Shown piece after piece: positions 1 to 9,345 of a DNA stretch of 64,000 nucleotides. Source of the stretch: a bacterium (lineage in GTDB: Bacteria > Bdellovibrionota > UBA1018); NCBI GenBank assembly GCA_019751945.1, contig JAIEMT010000023.1:1-64000 (forward strand), given 5' to 3'. Each line of letters opens with the position of its first letter. Position 1 is the stretch's first letter. Below the pieces are notes generated by a model. That model had not been told where the DNA came from. It did no database searches and worked only from the letters and a program-made list of their open reading frames with translations. The translations under genes and the position numbers were made by a program.

Positions 1-42
1 TGGCAGATCCAGGTAAGACCGACTCTTTCAAAACCCGATGAC

Positions 43-117
43 GCCCGAGACTCTTAAGAAGTCGACAGGATAAAAGGGAGAAAGAGGGCATATTCCATCA
101 AGGCCCGAGAGTTTTAA
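43..117. repeat. two imperfect copies of a 15-nt motif upstream of the RAYT-like gene
   Basis: GCCCGAGACTCTTAA (43-57) and GCCCGAGAGTTTTAA (103-117) match at 13 of 15 positions and lie 60 nt apart. The second copy runs into a small dyad (GAGAG, 7-nt loop, CTCTC). They sit just upstream of a Y1-transposase-like gene, so they could be its target or termini, but two short copies are weak support. Confidence 0.25.
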
Positions 118-142
118 TCTCTCTCACCAAGAGGTCGGATAT

Positions 143-820
143 ATGGCAGCAGTCTTAAACCTTTTGGATCGTCCACTCCATTTGAACTTTGCACTTGCAC
201 ACAGAAAGGGTCCATATATGGGCGTCAGGCAGAAAGGAAAAAAACGCACCAACTCTCACAAAAACCCATTGCCCCAAGATAATTTCATGCTAGAAGCACA
301 CATGCGAAAAGCAAAACAACTCAGCTTCCTACCCCCCACCCAGAAAGAACACGGCGGCAGCTTTCGAAAAGGACGGCGTAAGACCCAGCGCCCCTTCGAC
401 CCGAAGCGCGCACTCCACCTCACACTCCGAACACGCACCAACCAATCCATGATTCGAAAGAAGTGGCCAATCTGGGAGGGGCTGCAAAAAACCTCAGAGA
501 AGCATCGCGTACGAGTCTATCGCTTTGCGAACGTAGGAAATCACCTCCACCTCCTGATCCAAGTTCGAACCAGAAGAGAATTGAAGGCATTTCTCAGAGA
601 ATTCGCAGGACGTGTGGCCGTGCTGATGACCGGCTCGATCAAAGGACGCCCGGAGAAATTTTGGGATGGATTGGCTTGGTCAAAGATTGTCGAGTGGGGA
701 CGGCAGTTTCAGAATGCTGCTCGGTATGTTCTTCTCAATGTCCTTGAAGCAAGCGGCGCCAGAAACAGAAAACTCCTAGCTCAGCTCGAGACTGAAGGAA
801 TCGCCTGGGTCAGGGAGTGA
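143..820 (+). CDS. Y1/RAYT-like transposase (IS200-type HUH domain)
   Basis: This is a small Y1-type (HUH) transposase-like protein of the REP-associated tyrosine transposase kind, which nick and join single-stranded DNA at hairpins. The HUH motif is visible as NHLHLLIQ and a candidate catalytic tyrosine follows in AARYVLLN. The segment RPFDPKRALHLTLRT resembles the first strand of the Y1 fold. The start is uncertain. The ATG at 143 has AAGAGG eight bases upstream, but the first ~50 residues look atypical, and ATGs at 287 or 302 give the N-terminus (MRKAKQLSFLP) that such proteins usually have. It stands alone, without flanking terminal repeats that I can define, so it is probably a domesticated single-copy RAYT and not a complete insertion sequence. 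Confidence 0.75.
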   Translation: MAAVLNLLDRPLHLNFALAHRKGPYMGVRQKGKKRTNSHKNPLPQDNFMLEAHMRKAKQLSFLPPTQKEHGGSFRKGRRKTQRPFDPKRALHLTLRTRTNQSMIRKKWPIWEGLQKTSEKHRVRVYRFANVGNHLHLLIQVRTRRELKAFLREFAGRVAVLMTGSIKGRPEKFWDGLAWSKIVEWGRQFQNAARYVLLNVLEASGARNRKLLAQLETEGIAWVRE

Positions 821-846
821 TGCAGTGGCGCTTCAGCAATCGACAG

Positions 847-2166
847 CTACTTCAACAACTGCGGCGAATCAATCCGACGAGCGCCAAACACCGCCGGAAA
901 GAGTTCGCTGAAGATGGGATCTAAGAGCGCTCCCGTATGGGCCCCGTACCGAGGATTAAAAACAACGATGTTGGGATTCTTAGAAGCCCTTGCAAGAATA
1001 TCCGTGATCACCTGAGGCTGCCCGGAACCGTCATGCGAAGAAAGCACCGGATCGTCCTGAGAAAAATAAATCAAAAACGGTCGATCGATGGCTGCGTAAA
1101 TGGAATCCACGCTGGTGGCCTCATCAAAGGCTCGGTCTAAATTCTCAGGAAGCGATTTCTGAGACATCGCAAATCCCGTCCGAACATAGACGTTGTAATA
1201 GCTCAGCTCGCCCAGAATTCTGGAGAGATCGAACTTTACGGCCTTCAAAGTATCGACCAGGTCGGACACGGTGAATTCGTTGAAAGCGCGATCGACAAAT
1301 GTTTCTGGATCCTCTTGAGAAAAATCTGCAATGTCCGACCAAGTAGGCGGATCGAAGCTCCTCGACTTGATCCAGATTTTTACCATGTACCATGAATTAG
1401 AAATGTCCCGTGTCGTCAGCCCTAAGCTGCGATCAATCTTGCTACCGCGATAGCGCGTATCCAAATTGTTGAAAGCCGTTCGGCCATGAAGAATGGGACT
1501 GAAACTCATTCCACCCAAACCGAAAACACGGGGAGCCCCGCTCCTAACGGCATTGGCATCGTGAGCCAGCATCGCCGATGCTAAAAAGCCGCCGCCCGAA
1601 AATCCCACGACACCCGTTCGTGCGGGGTCAGCGCCTGCCGACTGGAGATAGATTCCAATTCTCGAATAAAAATCCTTCGCGATGGAAATGCCGTCCCAAG
1701 GAATCTCTTTACAGGTTCCTTCTAAAAATTCTGGACCCAAGTAGCCTGCGAAGGAAAGGATATTGGGATCGTTAAACTTTTCACGCAGAACGGCTGCCGT
1801 CTGATTGCTAAACGAACCTCTTGTCCATGTCGCGTAAGAGCCCGGAAGAATCACGAAAGTGTAGGGACTGCCTGATTTCGAAGGAGTGAGGTGAGCCGTG
1901 ATTGGATGAGGACAAATCGTCGACTGCTTACCGGGAGGGAGTAAGATTTCAATCCCGTCGTCCTCACGCTTCGGAAGGCGCGACTTCAAGGAAGCAACAA
2001 CGGAAACCACAATCGGATTGTACTGAGTGAGCTTTCCCTCTGCCAAACTCCGCGGAGGAGATGCCTGCCCAAAGACACTTCGGTCCAAGATTTTCCGAAG
2101 GTCCTGCTCAGCCGAAAACGAAGAGGCGGAGACAAAAAGCATGAGGAATAAATAACGACTTCTCAT
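847..2166 (-). CDS. secreted alpha/beta hydrolase-like protein
   Basis: An exported protein with a classical signal peptide (residues 1-18, cut near SFSA-EQ) and an alpha/beta-hydrolase fold. The nucleophile elbow is GFSGGG. A candidate acid lies in YFSQDDPVL and a candidate histidine in RYGAHTGALLD near the C-terminus, giving a full Ser-Asp-His triad in the usual order. Substrate unknown; esterase, lipase or peptidase are all possible. It follows murB on the same strand but has its own promoter (2179-2207), so it is probably not part of the cell-wall operon. The start codon has no Shine-Dalgarno and lies 12 nt after the -10 box, suggesting a nearly leaderless mRNA. Confidence 0.75.
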   Translation of the reverse strand: MRSRYLFLMLFVSASSFSAEQDLRKILDRSVFGQASPPRSLAEGKLTQYNPIVVSVVASLKSRLPKREDDGIEILLPPGKQSTICPHPITAHLTPSKSGSPYTFVILPGSYATWTRGSFSNQTAAVLREKFNDPNILSFAGYLGPEFLEGTCKEIPWDGISIAKDFYSRIGIYLQSAGADPARTGVVGFSGGGFLASAMLAHDANAVRSGAPRVFGLGGMSFSPILHGRTAFNNLDTRYRGSKIDRSLGLTTRDISNSWYMVKIWIKSRSFDPPTWSDIADFSQEDPETFVDRAFNEFTVSDLVDTLKAVKFDLSRILGELSYYNVYVRTGFAMSQKSLPENLDRAFDEATSVDSIYAAIDRPFLIYFSQDDPVLSSHDGSGQPQVITDILARASKNPNIVVFNPRYGAHTGALLDPIFSELFPAVFGARRIDSPQLLK

Positions 2167-2178
2167 AAACGATGACTG

Positions 2179-2207
2179 TGTATAATTTATTTGACATATG
2201 AAGTCAA
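2179..2207 (-). promoter_or_regulatory. sigma-70-like promoter for the secreted hydrolase
   Basis: On the minus strand, TTGACT (2207-2202), a 17-nt spacer and TATACA (2184-2179) form a good sigma-70-like promoter. Transcription should begin around 2172, leaving only about five bases before the ATG at 2166. Confidence 0.55.
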
Positions 2208-2228
2208 TTATTGGGTAAGCGGCTACTA

Positions 2229-3146
2229 TTACTCAAATTTTCCCAGATATCGCACTTCTTCTTCGAGTGTCACTCCCAGCTCAGACTGGGCCTTGGACTT
2301 CGCCAAACGAATCAAGCCGACCACATCCGCGGCGGTCGCTTTTCCGAGATTAATGATGAAGTTGCAATGCTTCTCGGCGAATTGAGCCTGGCCAATTTGA
2401 TGGCCGCGCAGACCAATTTTTTCGATAACCTGCCAGGCATGCATGCCGGAAGATTTGGGATTCTTAAAAACGCTGCCGCAGGAAGGGAACTCGATGGGCT
2501 GAGAAGCTTTTCGACGAGCCAGCGTCTCATCGATCACCTTTTTCACCTGCTCGGGGTCTTTCATTTCAATTCGCCAATCGGCACCTAAGACTAAATGTCC
2601 TGCCTCTAAGAAATGATTTTTTCTATATTCGTACTTGAGCTGAGGCCGATCCAACTCGGAAAAAATGCCGGTCTTCAGATCTAGAACTCTGACCCGAAGA
2701 AGGGCTTTTGCAGTCTCACCCAGATGGGTCCCCGCATTCATGAAGACAGCGCCACCGACAGATCCCGGCACGCCCGACAGGAACTCTAACCCGCCCCAAC
2801 CCTCAGTCGAAGCTTTGCGAAGTAAGCTGGAGATCGCAACACTTGCGCCCGTGCGCAAAAGCCCCCCATCCGGGGTCATCGACGTATCGAGTTTGGTCAT
2901 TTTCACTACCAAGCCATCAAAACCCGAATCTGAAACCAAGGTGTTGGAACCCAAACCTAAAAGAAAAAACGGAATTCCCGTTTCTCGAATGCCCTTCGAC
3001 AACCATTCCAAATCTTCCTGAGATTTCGGAGCAGCAAGAACGGCGGCAGGTCCACCAATGCGATAATAAGTACTAGCAGCAAGAGGCTCATCGAAACCTA
3101 ACGTTCCAGAAAAACCTGCCGAATTTTTTTCAAACCATTCCTTCAT
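2229..3146 (-). CDS. murB: UDP-N-acetylenolpyruvoylglucosamine reductase MurB
   Basis: Cytoplasmic FAD-dependent reductase that turns UDP-GlcNAc-enolpyruvate into UDP-MurNAc with NADPH. FAD-binding motifs appear in order (YRIGGPAAVLAAP, GLGSNTLVSDSGFDG, FLSGVPGSVGGAVFMNAG), followed by the catalytic-domain signatures EYRKNHF and SCGSVFKNP. Length about 305 aa is normal for MurB. I start it at the internal ATG (3146, MKEWFEKN) and not the ORF-track start at 3209, because this ATG overlaps the murC stop as ATGA, the arrangement used repeatedly in this cluster. Last gene of the mraY-murB run; ddl and ftsQ/A/Z, which commonly follow, are not here. Confidence 0.95.
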   Translation of the reverse strand: MKEWFEKNSAGFSGTLGFDEPLAASTYYRIGGPAAVLAAPKSQEDLEWLSKGIRETGIPFFLLGLGSNTLVSDSGFDGLVVKMTKLDTSMTPDGGLLRTGASVAISSLLRKASTEGWGGLEFLSGVPGSVGGAVFMNAGTHLGETAKALLRVRVLDLKTGIFSELDRPQLKYEYRKNHFLEAGHLVLGADWRIEMKDPEQVKKVIDETLARRKASQPIEFPSCGSVFKNPKSSGMHAWQVIEKIGLRGHQIGQAQFAEKHCNFIINLGKATAADVVGLIRLAKSKAQSELGVTLEEEVRYLGKFE

Positions 3147-4543
3147 GTCGACCCTAGTGCAGCAATCAGTTGATCCGGCAATTTCGTAATAGAACCGGCG
3201 CCCAGACAAAGAATGAGATCTCCGTCAGTCACCTTTTTCAAAACTTTATCGCGCGTGGAGGTGAGATCTCCGCCGAACAAAACTTCCTGTTTTCCCGTGC
3301 TGTTCTTAGAAATTTCCTTCGAAAGAGTTTGGCCGTCAATTCCCGGGATAGGATCTTCTCCCGCCGGATAAATATCGGTAATCACTACCACGTCCGCATC
3401 TTTGAACGCCGTTAAAAATCCATTCATGCAATGAAGAGTTCGGGTGTACCGATGCGGTTGAAAAGCTACGACGATTCGCCCCTGCCAGTAGAGGCGGGCA
3501 GCAGACAAGGTGGCTGCGATCTCCGTAGGGTGATGCCCGTAATCATCGATGATTACTTTCTTACCGTTCGGATGCTTCCAGCGCACCTCGAAGCGACGCT
3601 TTACTCCGCGGAACTGAGCAAGCCCGCGTGCAATCTGGTCAAAGGAAATTCCGATGCTGTGACCCAAACTCACCACTGCCAGCGCATTTAAAACATTGTG
3701 ACGGCCCGGAACATTCACGCGAAACTTTTTGCCCTCTTTGGGAAGGCTGCGATGATGAACGGTGAACTCGCTCCCCATTCCATCCAATCGAATTTGATCG
3801 GCGGAAAAATCGCATTCCGCTTTAAATCCGTAGGTCACAAAAGGTTTGTTGAATCGACTCACACAGCGAAGTACTCCGGGGTCTTCCCCGCACACCGCGG
3901 CCATTCCGTAAAACGGAAGCTGCGCCACAAAATCCACAAAAAGATTTTCAATCGCTTCTAAAGTACCGAAATGATCCAAGTGATCATTGTCGATGTTGGT
4001 AATAATTCCGTACGTCGCCGGCAAATGAAGAAACGACCCGTCGCTCTCGTCTGCTTCGGCCACTACGAACTTGCCGGCTCCATGCTTCGCATTTCCGCCG
4101 AGAGAATCGACCTTTCCACCCACAACGACGGTGGGATCCAATCCCGCTTCCATCAACACACAGCCCAACATGGAAGTCGTGGTGGTTTTGCCGTGGGTTC
4201 CAGCAACCGCTAGACCCACTTTGCCTCGCATGAGTTCGCCCAGCATTTCAGCGCGCGGAATAATCGGAATTCTTCTTCGACGGGCTTCGACGACTTCGGG
4301 GTTCGTGGGCTTCACCGCTGAAGAAATCACCACCACACTCGCATCGCCCAAATTCTCAGCATGGTGACCGAGCGCCACTCGAATTCCGATTTCGCGAAGC
4401 CTGAGAGTGGTATCCGACTCGCCCATGTCCGACCCGCTGACGCTGTAACCCTGATTATGAAAGACTTCGGCGATTCCACTCATGCCGATGCCGCCGATTC
4501 CCACAAAGTGGAGGTGGCTTTTCTTTTTTTGAATGTCGTCCAT
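3143..4543 (-). CDS. murC: UDP-N-acetylmuramate--L-alanine ligase MurC
   Basis: Adds the first amino acid (L-Ala) to UDP-MurNAc using ATP. The N-terminal UDP-binding Rossmann segment (HFVGIGGIGMSGIAEV), the Mur-ligase P-loop GTHGKTTTTS (about residue 115) and the DDYGHHPTEI motif of the C-terminal domain are all present. Length 466 aa is typical. It lies 2 nt after the murG stop and overlaps murB by four bases, so translation is probably coupled along the operon. Confidence 0.97.
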   Translation of the reverse strand: MDDIQKKKSHLHFVGIGGIGMSGIAEVFHNQGYSVSGSDMGESDTTLRLREIGIRVALGHHAENLGDASVVVISSAVKPTNPEVVEARRRRIPIIPRAEMLGELMRGKVGLAVAGTHGKTTTTSMLGCVLMEAGLDPTVVVGGKVDSLGGNAKHGAGKFVVAEADESDGSFLHLPATYGIITNIDNDHLDHFGTLEAIENLFVDFVAQLPFYGMAAVCGEDPGVLRCVSRFNKPFVTYGFKAECDFSADQIRLDGMGSEFTVHHRSLPKEGKKFRVNVPGRHNVLNALAVVSLGHSIGISFDQIARGLAQFRGVKRRFEVRWKHPNGKKVIIDDYGHHPTEIAATLSAARLYWQGRIVVAFQPHRYTRTLHCMNGFLTAFKDADVVVITDIYPAGEDPIPGIDGQTLSKEISKNSTGKQEVLFGGDLTSTRDKVLKKVTDGDLILCLGAGSITKLPDQLIAALGST

Positions 4544-4545
4544 TT

Positions 4546-5643
4546 TTAGGTTTCCAGGCAGTTTTGAATCACATCGCGCGCAGCATTAGGACGATAGAAA
4601 GCTTGGGCCGCTTTTTCAAGAGGATTCAAGCGCTCAGGGTGACGATAAAACTCCAAAATTTCCCGGGCCAGGTCCTCGCCTTTAGAATGCGATTGTACCA
4701 AAACCTTGGCTGCGCCTGCCTCTTCGAACTTTCGAGCGTTCTTCTCTTGGTGATTGTCGGCCGCAAATGGAAAGGGAATCAATATCGCAGCGCGGCCCAC
4801 GGCAGCGATTTCTGAGAGTGTGGAGGACCCGGCTCGGCAAACTAAGAGCGAAGCAGCCGAGTAACAATCCACGATGTCGTGAATGAAAACCTCTACGCGA
4901 GCGGGCACCCCTGCCGAAGCGTAACCCGCCTTCACCCGTTCAAAATCTTTTTCGCCCGTCTGATGAATGATCTTCAACTTGCCTTGAATGCTTTTCAAAT
5001 GAGGCAAGGCTTCTAACATCAGCGTGTTAATTCCCGCAGCGCCCTGACTTCCCCCGAAGAGAAAGATTGTAAACGGATCTCGCGGAGCCGAAGGCAAGGG
5101 CTTCATCGCTGAACGGATAGGATTCCCCGTGAAGAGAACTTTCTTAGCCGGAAACTGACTTTCCAATCCCGGAAATGCCACAAAAATTCTTTGCGCAAAC
5201 CAAGAGAGCGCCCGATTCGTAAATCCCGGTACTGCATTTTGTTCAATGATGGCAATTCGAGCCCGTAAAAAAGGTTGAAGCAATCGCGCCATCAAAACCA
5301 CGGGGCCTGAAGAATATCCACCCACTCCGATCACGGTGCACGGATGTTCCCTCATTAAAATTCTTCCAGAGATCCAAAACGAAAGCGGTAACTGAATGAG
5401 AGTTTTCAACTTCCTTGCCAGGCTCACGCGATTCAAAGAACCCAAAGTCAAAACATGCAGGGGATAACCTGCGCGAGGAACGATCTTCTCCTCCATCCCT
5501 CCCTGCGAACCCACAAAAACCACGCGGCCGTTTTGAAATCGTTTCTTCCACTCGTCCGCGAGAGCAACGCCGGCAGCCACATGTCCGCCCGTTCCGCCAC
5601 CGCCCAAGATCAAAGTTGGAATTTTATCTGAGGATTCAACCAT
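4546..5643 (-). CDS. murG: undecaprenyl-PP-MurNAc-pentapeptide-UDPGlcNAc GlcNAc transferase MurG
   Basis: Membrane-associated GT28-family enzyme that converts lipid I to lipid II. The N-terminal G-loop GGGGTGGHVAAG and the C-terminal donor-binding G-loop (FGGSQGAAGINTL) are clear, and the C-terminal CRAGSSTLSEIAAVG resembles the UDP-GlcNAc site of MurG. 365 aa, the usual size. It lies 3 nt after the ftsW stop and directly before murC. Confidence 0.96.
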   Translation of the reverse strand: MVESSDKIPTLILGGGGTGGHVAAGVALADEWKKRFQNGRVVFVGSQGGMEEKIVPRAGYPLHVLTLGSLNRVSLARKLKTLIQLPLSFWISGRILMREHPCTVIGVGGYSSGPVVLMARLLQPFLRARIAIIEQNAVPGFTNRALSWFAQRIFVAFPGLESQFPAKKVLFTGNPIRSAMKPLPSAPRDPFTIFLFGGSQGAAGINTLMLEALPHLKSIQGKLKIIHQTGEKDFERVKAGYASAGVPARVEVFIHDIVDCYSAASLLVCRAGSSTLSEIAAVGRAAILIPFPFAADNHQEKNARKFEEAGAAKVLVQSHSKGEDLAREILEFYRHPERLNPLEKAAQAFYRPNAARDVIQNCLET

Positions 5644-5646
5644 GCT

Positions 5647-6759
5647 TCACCCTCGAGTCGGGCTCCGCACGGACCTCGGCCCACGCGCAATGCTCAGCAA
5701 TATTCCCACGGCAAAAAGATCGACGATCAAAGCCGATCCGCCGTAAGAAATAAAAGGAAGATTCAACCCCTTGGTCGGCACTAAACCCAAAACCACGGCC
5801 ATATTCACTAAACCCTGAAGTCCCAGCGCCAAAGTAATTCCCGCGCCCAAATATAAACCGAATCGGTCTCGATGAACCACGTGGCTATTCCAGGAAATCA
5901 GAAGGCCGCGATACACGAAATACAAGTAAGTGCAGACCAGACCAATGACGCCTAGGAATCCCAACTCCTCGCCGATCACCGCAAAAATAAAGTCGTTGTG
6001 TGCTTCGGGAAGGTAAAAGAGTTTTTCCTTTCCGTTTCCAAGACCAACGCCCCAAAATCCACCATGACTCACGCCCACGAGAGACTGAATGATTTGAAAG
6101 CCGGTTCCGCCTGGGTCCTGCCAAGGATCGAGAAAGGTCATCAGACGCTGACGCCGATAGGGAGTCGACAGCATGAGCCACGCCCCCACCGCCAAAGCCA
6201 GCGTAAAGGTGACGGCCAAATACCGCTTCGGAACACCCGCCAAGAACATCAGGGCCACAATGACGGTGCAAATAATCACGGTGGTCCCAAAGTCAGGCTG
6301 AGCCAGAAGCAGCAGCAATGCCGGCAACGGCACAACAAAGTTCGCCAGAACTCCGGCGGAAATATTGTGCAAGCGACCACCCTTGACGTCCAACTGGCGC
6401 GCGACAAAAAGAATCAGGGCAAACTTTGCAAATTCTCCGGGTTGAAAACTGAGTGGCCCCATTCTCAACCACCGCTGCGCCCCACCAATCTTTGTGCCTA
6501 CACCGGGAATCATCACCAGAAGCAAGAGCAAGGTCGCCAAAATTAAAATGGCGTAACCCCAATCCCACCACCGCGTGTAATCCACCAGTGAGGCGATGTA
6601 GAGGCAACCAAACCCTAGCGCTGCAAAAACGAGCTGTTTGGAAACAAAGGAGAGACCAAAACCCGTGCGCTCTTGAGCAAAAATAAACGAAGAGCTCAAC
6701 ACCATGAGCAAGCCGAAGAGCACCATGCCCAAGACGGTGAATAGCAGAGTAAAATCCAA
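5647..6759 (-). CDS. ftsW: peptidoglycan glycosyltransferase FtsW (SEDS family)
   Basis: Polytopic SEDS protein that polymerises glycan strands at the septum together with FtsI. About ten hydrophobic segments are visible, with the SEDS signatures GVGTKIGGAQRWLRMGP, FQPGEFAKFALILF and the C-terminal LGLVPTKGLNLPFISYGGS. The ORF-track start (6972) lies inside murD, giving an unlikely N-terminus. There is no in-frame ATG or GTG between the murD stop (6830) and the first membrane segment. I chose the TTG at 6759 (followed by DFTLLFTVLGMV), but no strong Shine-Dalgarno supports it, so the start remains open. The gene itself is not in doubt. Confidence 0.93.
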   Translation of the reverse strand: MDFTLLFTVLGMVLFGLLMVLSSSFIFAQERTGFGLSFVSKQLVFAALGFGCLYIASLVDYTRWWDWGYAILILATLLLLLVMIPGVGTKIGGAQRWLRMGPLSFQPGEFAKFALILFVARQLDVKGGRLHNISAGVLANFVVPLPALLLLLAQPDFGTTVIICTVIVALMFLAGVPKRYLAVTFTLALAVGAWLMLSTPYRRQRLMTFLDPWQDPGGTGFQIIQSLVGVSHGGFWGVGLGNGKEKLFYLPEAHNDFIFAVIGEELGFLGVIGLVCTYLYFVYRGLLISWNSHVVHRDRFGLYLGAGITLALGLQGLVNMAVVLGLVPTKGLNLPFISYGGSALIVDLFAVGILLSIARGPRSVRSPTRG

Positions 6760-6829
6760 TTTATGTTCGGATTGGGACCCGCGAGGCCAAAGACAGGCGC
6801 GGCCATACTCAGCGGTCGAAAGAGAAAGC

Positions 6830-8218
6830 TTAGAGTTGATTAACCAACTTTTTAAAGTAATCGCCCCGCTCCTCGTAGTTTCTGAACATGTCGTAGCTGG
6901 CACATCCAGGAGATAGGAGAATGATATCGCCGTTTCTGGATTTTTGGTAGGCCAGCAACACGGCTTCTTCAAAGGTTCCTACGAGGTAGGTTTCAGCGTA
7001 ATCGCCAATAGAGCGGTTGATCTTTTCTTTGGCTTCACCCAGCAGAATGAGGATTTTGCACTTCTCAGCCACTAAGTCCACAAGCGGACCGAAGTCCATG
7101 CCCTTGTCCTTACCACCGGCAATCAAAATGATGGGATTGATTCGACTGAACGCCGCAAGGCTTCGCTTCAAGCTCATGACGTTCGTGCCCTTGGAGTCAT
7201 TGAAGAAGAACACGCCGTCCTTTTTTCGAATAAATTCTAGGCGGTGCGAAATTCCGCGGAAGGAGAGAATCACACTCTGAACCGCTTTTTGACTCACACC
7301 CATGGCACGCGCAGCACAAATAGCCGCCATGAGGTTTTCTTTATTGTGGTCGCCCATGAGACGGAACTGAGAAACGTCGTAGATTTCTTCTTTGCCCACA
7401 ATCTTAGCAACGATCTGTTTCGTCTTGGCGTTGAAATAACAACCCACAAACTGTTCAGCAAACTCGCCACTGATGTCGATGGGGTTTTTCTTGGTGAACC
7501 AAATCAAGCGGCCCTGATTTTCTTGGGCAAAGCTTTGAACGATCGGATTGTCGTAATTGAGAACTACGAAACTCTTTTTGTCACAGGCGCGAAGCAAGCG
7601 CTTCTTGGCTTCGGTGTAAGCATTGATATCGCCGTAACGATCCAAATGATCTTCTTCGATATTGGTAAACACCGCGAGAGCCGGAATTAATTTCTCGGTC
7701 AGCTCGAGTTGGAAGCTCGAAAGCTCTGCCACCACAGCGTCATCCGTGGTTTCTTCCATCACATGATTCAAAAGGGGCTGGCCGATATTGCCACCCACGA
7801 AAGCCTTCTTATTATCGGCTTTAAACATCTCACCGATCAGAGCGGTCGTAGTGGTCTTTCCATTCGTGCCGGTCACGGCAATCACAGGCTCTTTCAAAGA
7901 ACCGGCTGCTAGATCAATTTCGCTCACGATGGGAACATTCGCAGCGCGCGCTTCATCGAGCGGCTTGATATTCAACGGAACGCCGGGGCTCAACACAATC
8001 AGCTCCGCAGTTTGAAACGTTTTGGGGTTGTGCTTACCCAATTCAAACTCGACCGTCTTCAAATCGCCGAGCGCATTGACGGAATCCATCAGCTCGCTCT
8101 TTTGCTTTAAATCCGTGATGGTGACTTTTGCACCTTGCTTGGTCATGTACTTCGCGACTGCAACGCCCGTCAGACCAAAACCCACTACCAAAACTCTTTT
8201 GCCCTTAAACTTGCTCAT
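6830..8218 (-). CDS. murD: UDP-N-acetylmuramoyl-L-alanine--D-glutamate ligase MurD
   Basis: ATP-dependent addition of D-Glu to UDP-MurNAc-L-Ala in the cytoplasm. The N-terminal domain (RVLVVGFGLTGVAVAKYM), the P-loop VTGTNGKTTTTALIG, the metal/substrate segment TNIEEDHLDRYG and the C-terminal LSPGCASYDMFRNYEERG are all in the expected order. 462 aa, normal length. It starts 8 nt after the mraY stop. Confidence 0.97.
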   Translation of the reverse strand: MSKFKGKRVLVVGFGLTGVAVAKYMTKQGAKVTITDLKQKSELMDSVNALGDLKTVEFELGKHNPKTFQTAELIVLSPGVPLNIKPLDEARAANVPIVSEIDLAAGSLKEPVIAVTGTNGKTTTTALIGEMFKADNKKAFVGGNIGQPLLNHVMEETTDDAVVAELSSFQLELTEKLIPALAVFTNIEEDHLDRYGDINAYTEAKKRLLRACDKKSFVVLNYDNPIVQSFAQENQGRLIWFTKKNPIDISGEFAEQFVGCYFNAKTKQIVAKIVGKEEIYDVSQFRLMGDHNKENLMAAICAARAMGVSQKAVQSVILSFRGISHRLEFIRKKDGVFFFNDSKGTNVMSLKRSLAAFSRINPIILIAGGKDKGMDFGPLVDLVAEKCKILILLGEAKEKINRSIGDYAETYLVGTFEEAVLLAYQKSRNGDIILLSPGCASYDMFRNYEERGDYFKKLVNQL

Positions 8219-8226
8219 TTAACTCA

Positions 8227-9303
8227 CTACCTCAACTTCAGTGTCGACAAGGTAATCAACGAAAGCAGGATGGAAATAATCCAAAATCGCACGATCACTT
8301 TGGGTTCTGCCCAGCCCTTCAATTCAAAATGGTGGTGGATGGGAGCCATCCGGAACACCCGTTTTCCAGTTAGTTTGAATGAAGTGACCTGGGCCATTAC
8401 TGACAGCGCCTCAATTACAAAAATTCCGCCGCAAATTGCCAACAGGAATTCATTCTTGGAGATCACTGCAACTACCCCAAGTGCGGCCCCCAATGCAAGG
8501 GATCCGACGTCTCCCATAAAGACTTGGGCGGGGTACGTATTAAACCAGAGAAATCCGAGGCAGGAGGCGGCCACTGCCGCCAGAAACACGCAGAGCTCTC
8601 CGGACCCTGGGATGTGCGGAATCTGTAAGTATTCAGCGATCTTAACGTGGCCTGCGCAATAGGTCAGGATCCCAAAAGTTACCGCCGTTGTAATGGTGGG
8701 CCCCACTGCCAAACCATCTAAGCCATCGGTCAAATTGACGGCATTCGATGCCCCCACAATCACGAAGGTCGCAAAGGGGATAAAAAGGAGCCCCAAATCA
8801 ATCGACCACTCTTTAAAGAATGGGAATTTGAGGTTCGCTGGAATCTCGCGGGTAAAATAGATGGCCGAAGCAGCGGCCACGGCAATGAGCGTTTGAAAAA
8901 TAATTTTCTGACGGGCCGAGAGACCTTTGGGATTTTTCAGAACGACTTTTCTGCGATCGTCGACAAACCCAATCACCGCAAAAAGAAGCGTGGTGACCAG
9001 CGCGATCCAAATATTCTTATTCGTGAGATCCGCCCAGAGAAGTGTGGGAATCACGATCGCAATCAGAATCAAGGCGCCACCCATGGTCGGCGTTCCTTTT
9101 TTACTGAGGTGACTCTGAGGTCCGTCATCCCGTATCGTTTGGCCCATCTGCATTTTTTGCAGGAATCGAATGAAGCTCGGGCCGATCAGCATGGCCAGAA
9201 GTACGCTCGTGATGGAAGCGCCAAAGGTTCGAAAGGTAATATATTTAAAGACGTTGAGTGCAGAGTAATCGACGTGCAGCGGGTACAAAAGATTATAGAG
9301 CAT
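8227..9303 (-). CDS. mraY: phospho-N-acetylmuramoyl-pentapeptide transferase MraY
   Basis: Integral membrane enzyme making lipid I from UDP-MurNAc-pentapeptide and undecaprenyl phosphate. Motifs [20 protein letters not shown] (Asp pair), the [15 protein letters not shown] signature, [13 protein letters not shown] and [15 protein letters not shown] are complete, and about ten membrane segments are visible. 358 aa. It is the first gene of the mraY-murB run and is separated from murE by two unrelated genes. A TTGACA promoter lies right before it and the ATG has no Shine-Dalgarno. Confidence 0.97.
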   Translation of the reverse strand: MLYNLLYPLHVDYSALNVFKYITFRTFGASITSVLLAMLIGPSFIRFLQKMQMGQTIRDDGPQSHLSKKGTPTMGGALILIAIVIPTLLWADLTNKNIWIALVTTLLFAVIGFVDDRRKVVLKNPKGLSARQKIIFQTLIAVAAASAIYFTREIPANLKFPFFKEWSIDLGLLFIPFATFVIVGASNAVNLTDGLDGLAVGPTITTAVTFGILTYCAGHVKIAEYLQIPHIPGSGELCVFLAAVAASCLGFLWFNTYPAQVFMGDVGSLALGAALGVVAVISKNEFLLAICGGIFVIEALSVMAQVTSFKLTGKRVFRMAPIHHHFELKGWAEPKVIVRFWIISILLSLITLSTLKLR

Positions 9304-9309
9304 GAGGGG

Positions 9310-9339
9310 ATGCTACTTATTTTCAAAATGCCATGTCAA
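9310..9339 (-). promoter_or_regulatory. promoter of the mraY-murD-ftsW-murGCB run, probably leaderless
   Basis: Minus strand: TTGACA (9339-9334, perfect -35), 18-nt spacer, TAGCAT (9315-9310, four of six bases). Only six bases separate the -10 from the mraY ATG at 9303, so the transcript would begin at or next to the start codon. No Shine-Dalgarno is seen (GCATCCCCTC before ATG). This gives the downstream wall genes transcription independent of ftsI/murE. Confidence 0.55.
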
Positions 9340-9345
9340 GGGTTC

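Noticed and set aside
463-747. 94-aa plus-strand ORF inside the RAYT-like gene
   Set aside because: Shadow frame of the transposase; no Shine-Dalgarno and no family pattern.
2191-2588. Plus-strand ORFs at 2191-2385 and 2211-2588
   Set aside because: Antisense to murB, with no independent support.
6692-6806. Alternative ftsW start at ATG 6806 in another frame (MAAPVFGLAG)
   Set aside because: Would need a frameshift before the first membrane helix; the in-frame TTG is simpler.
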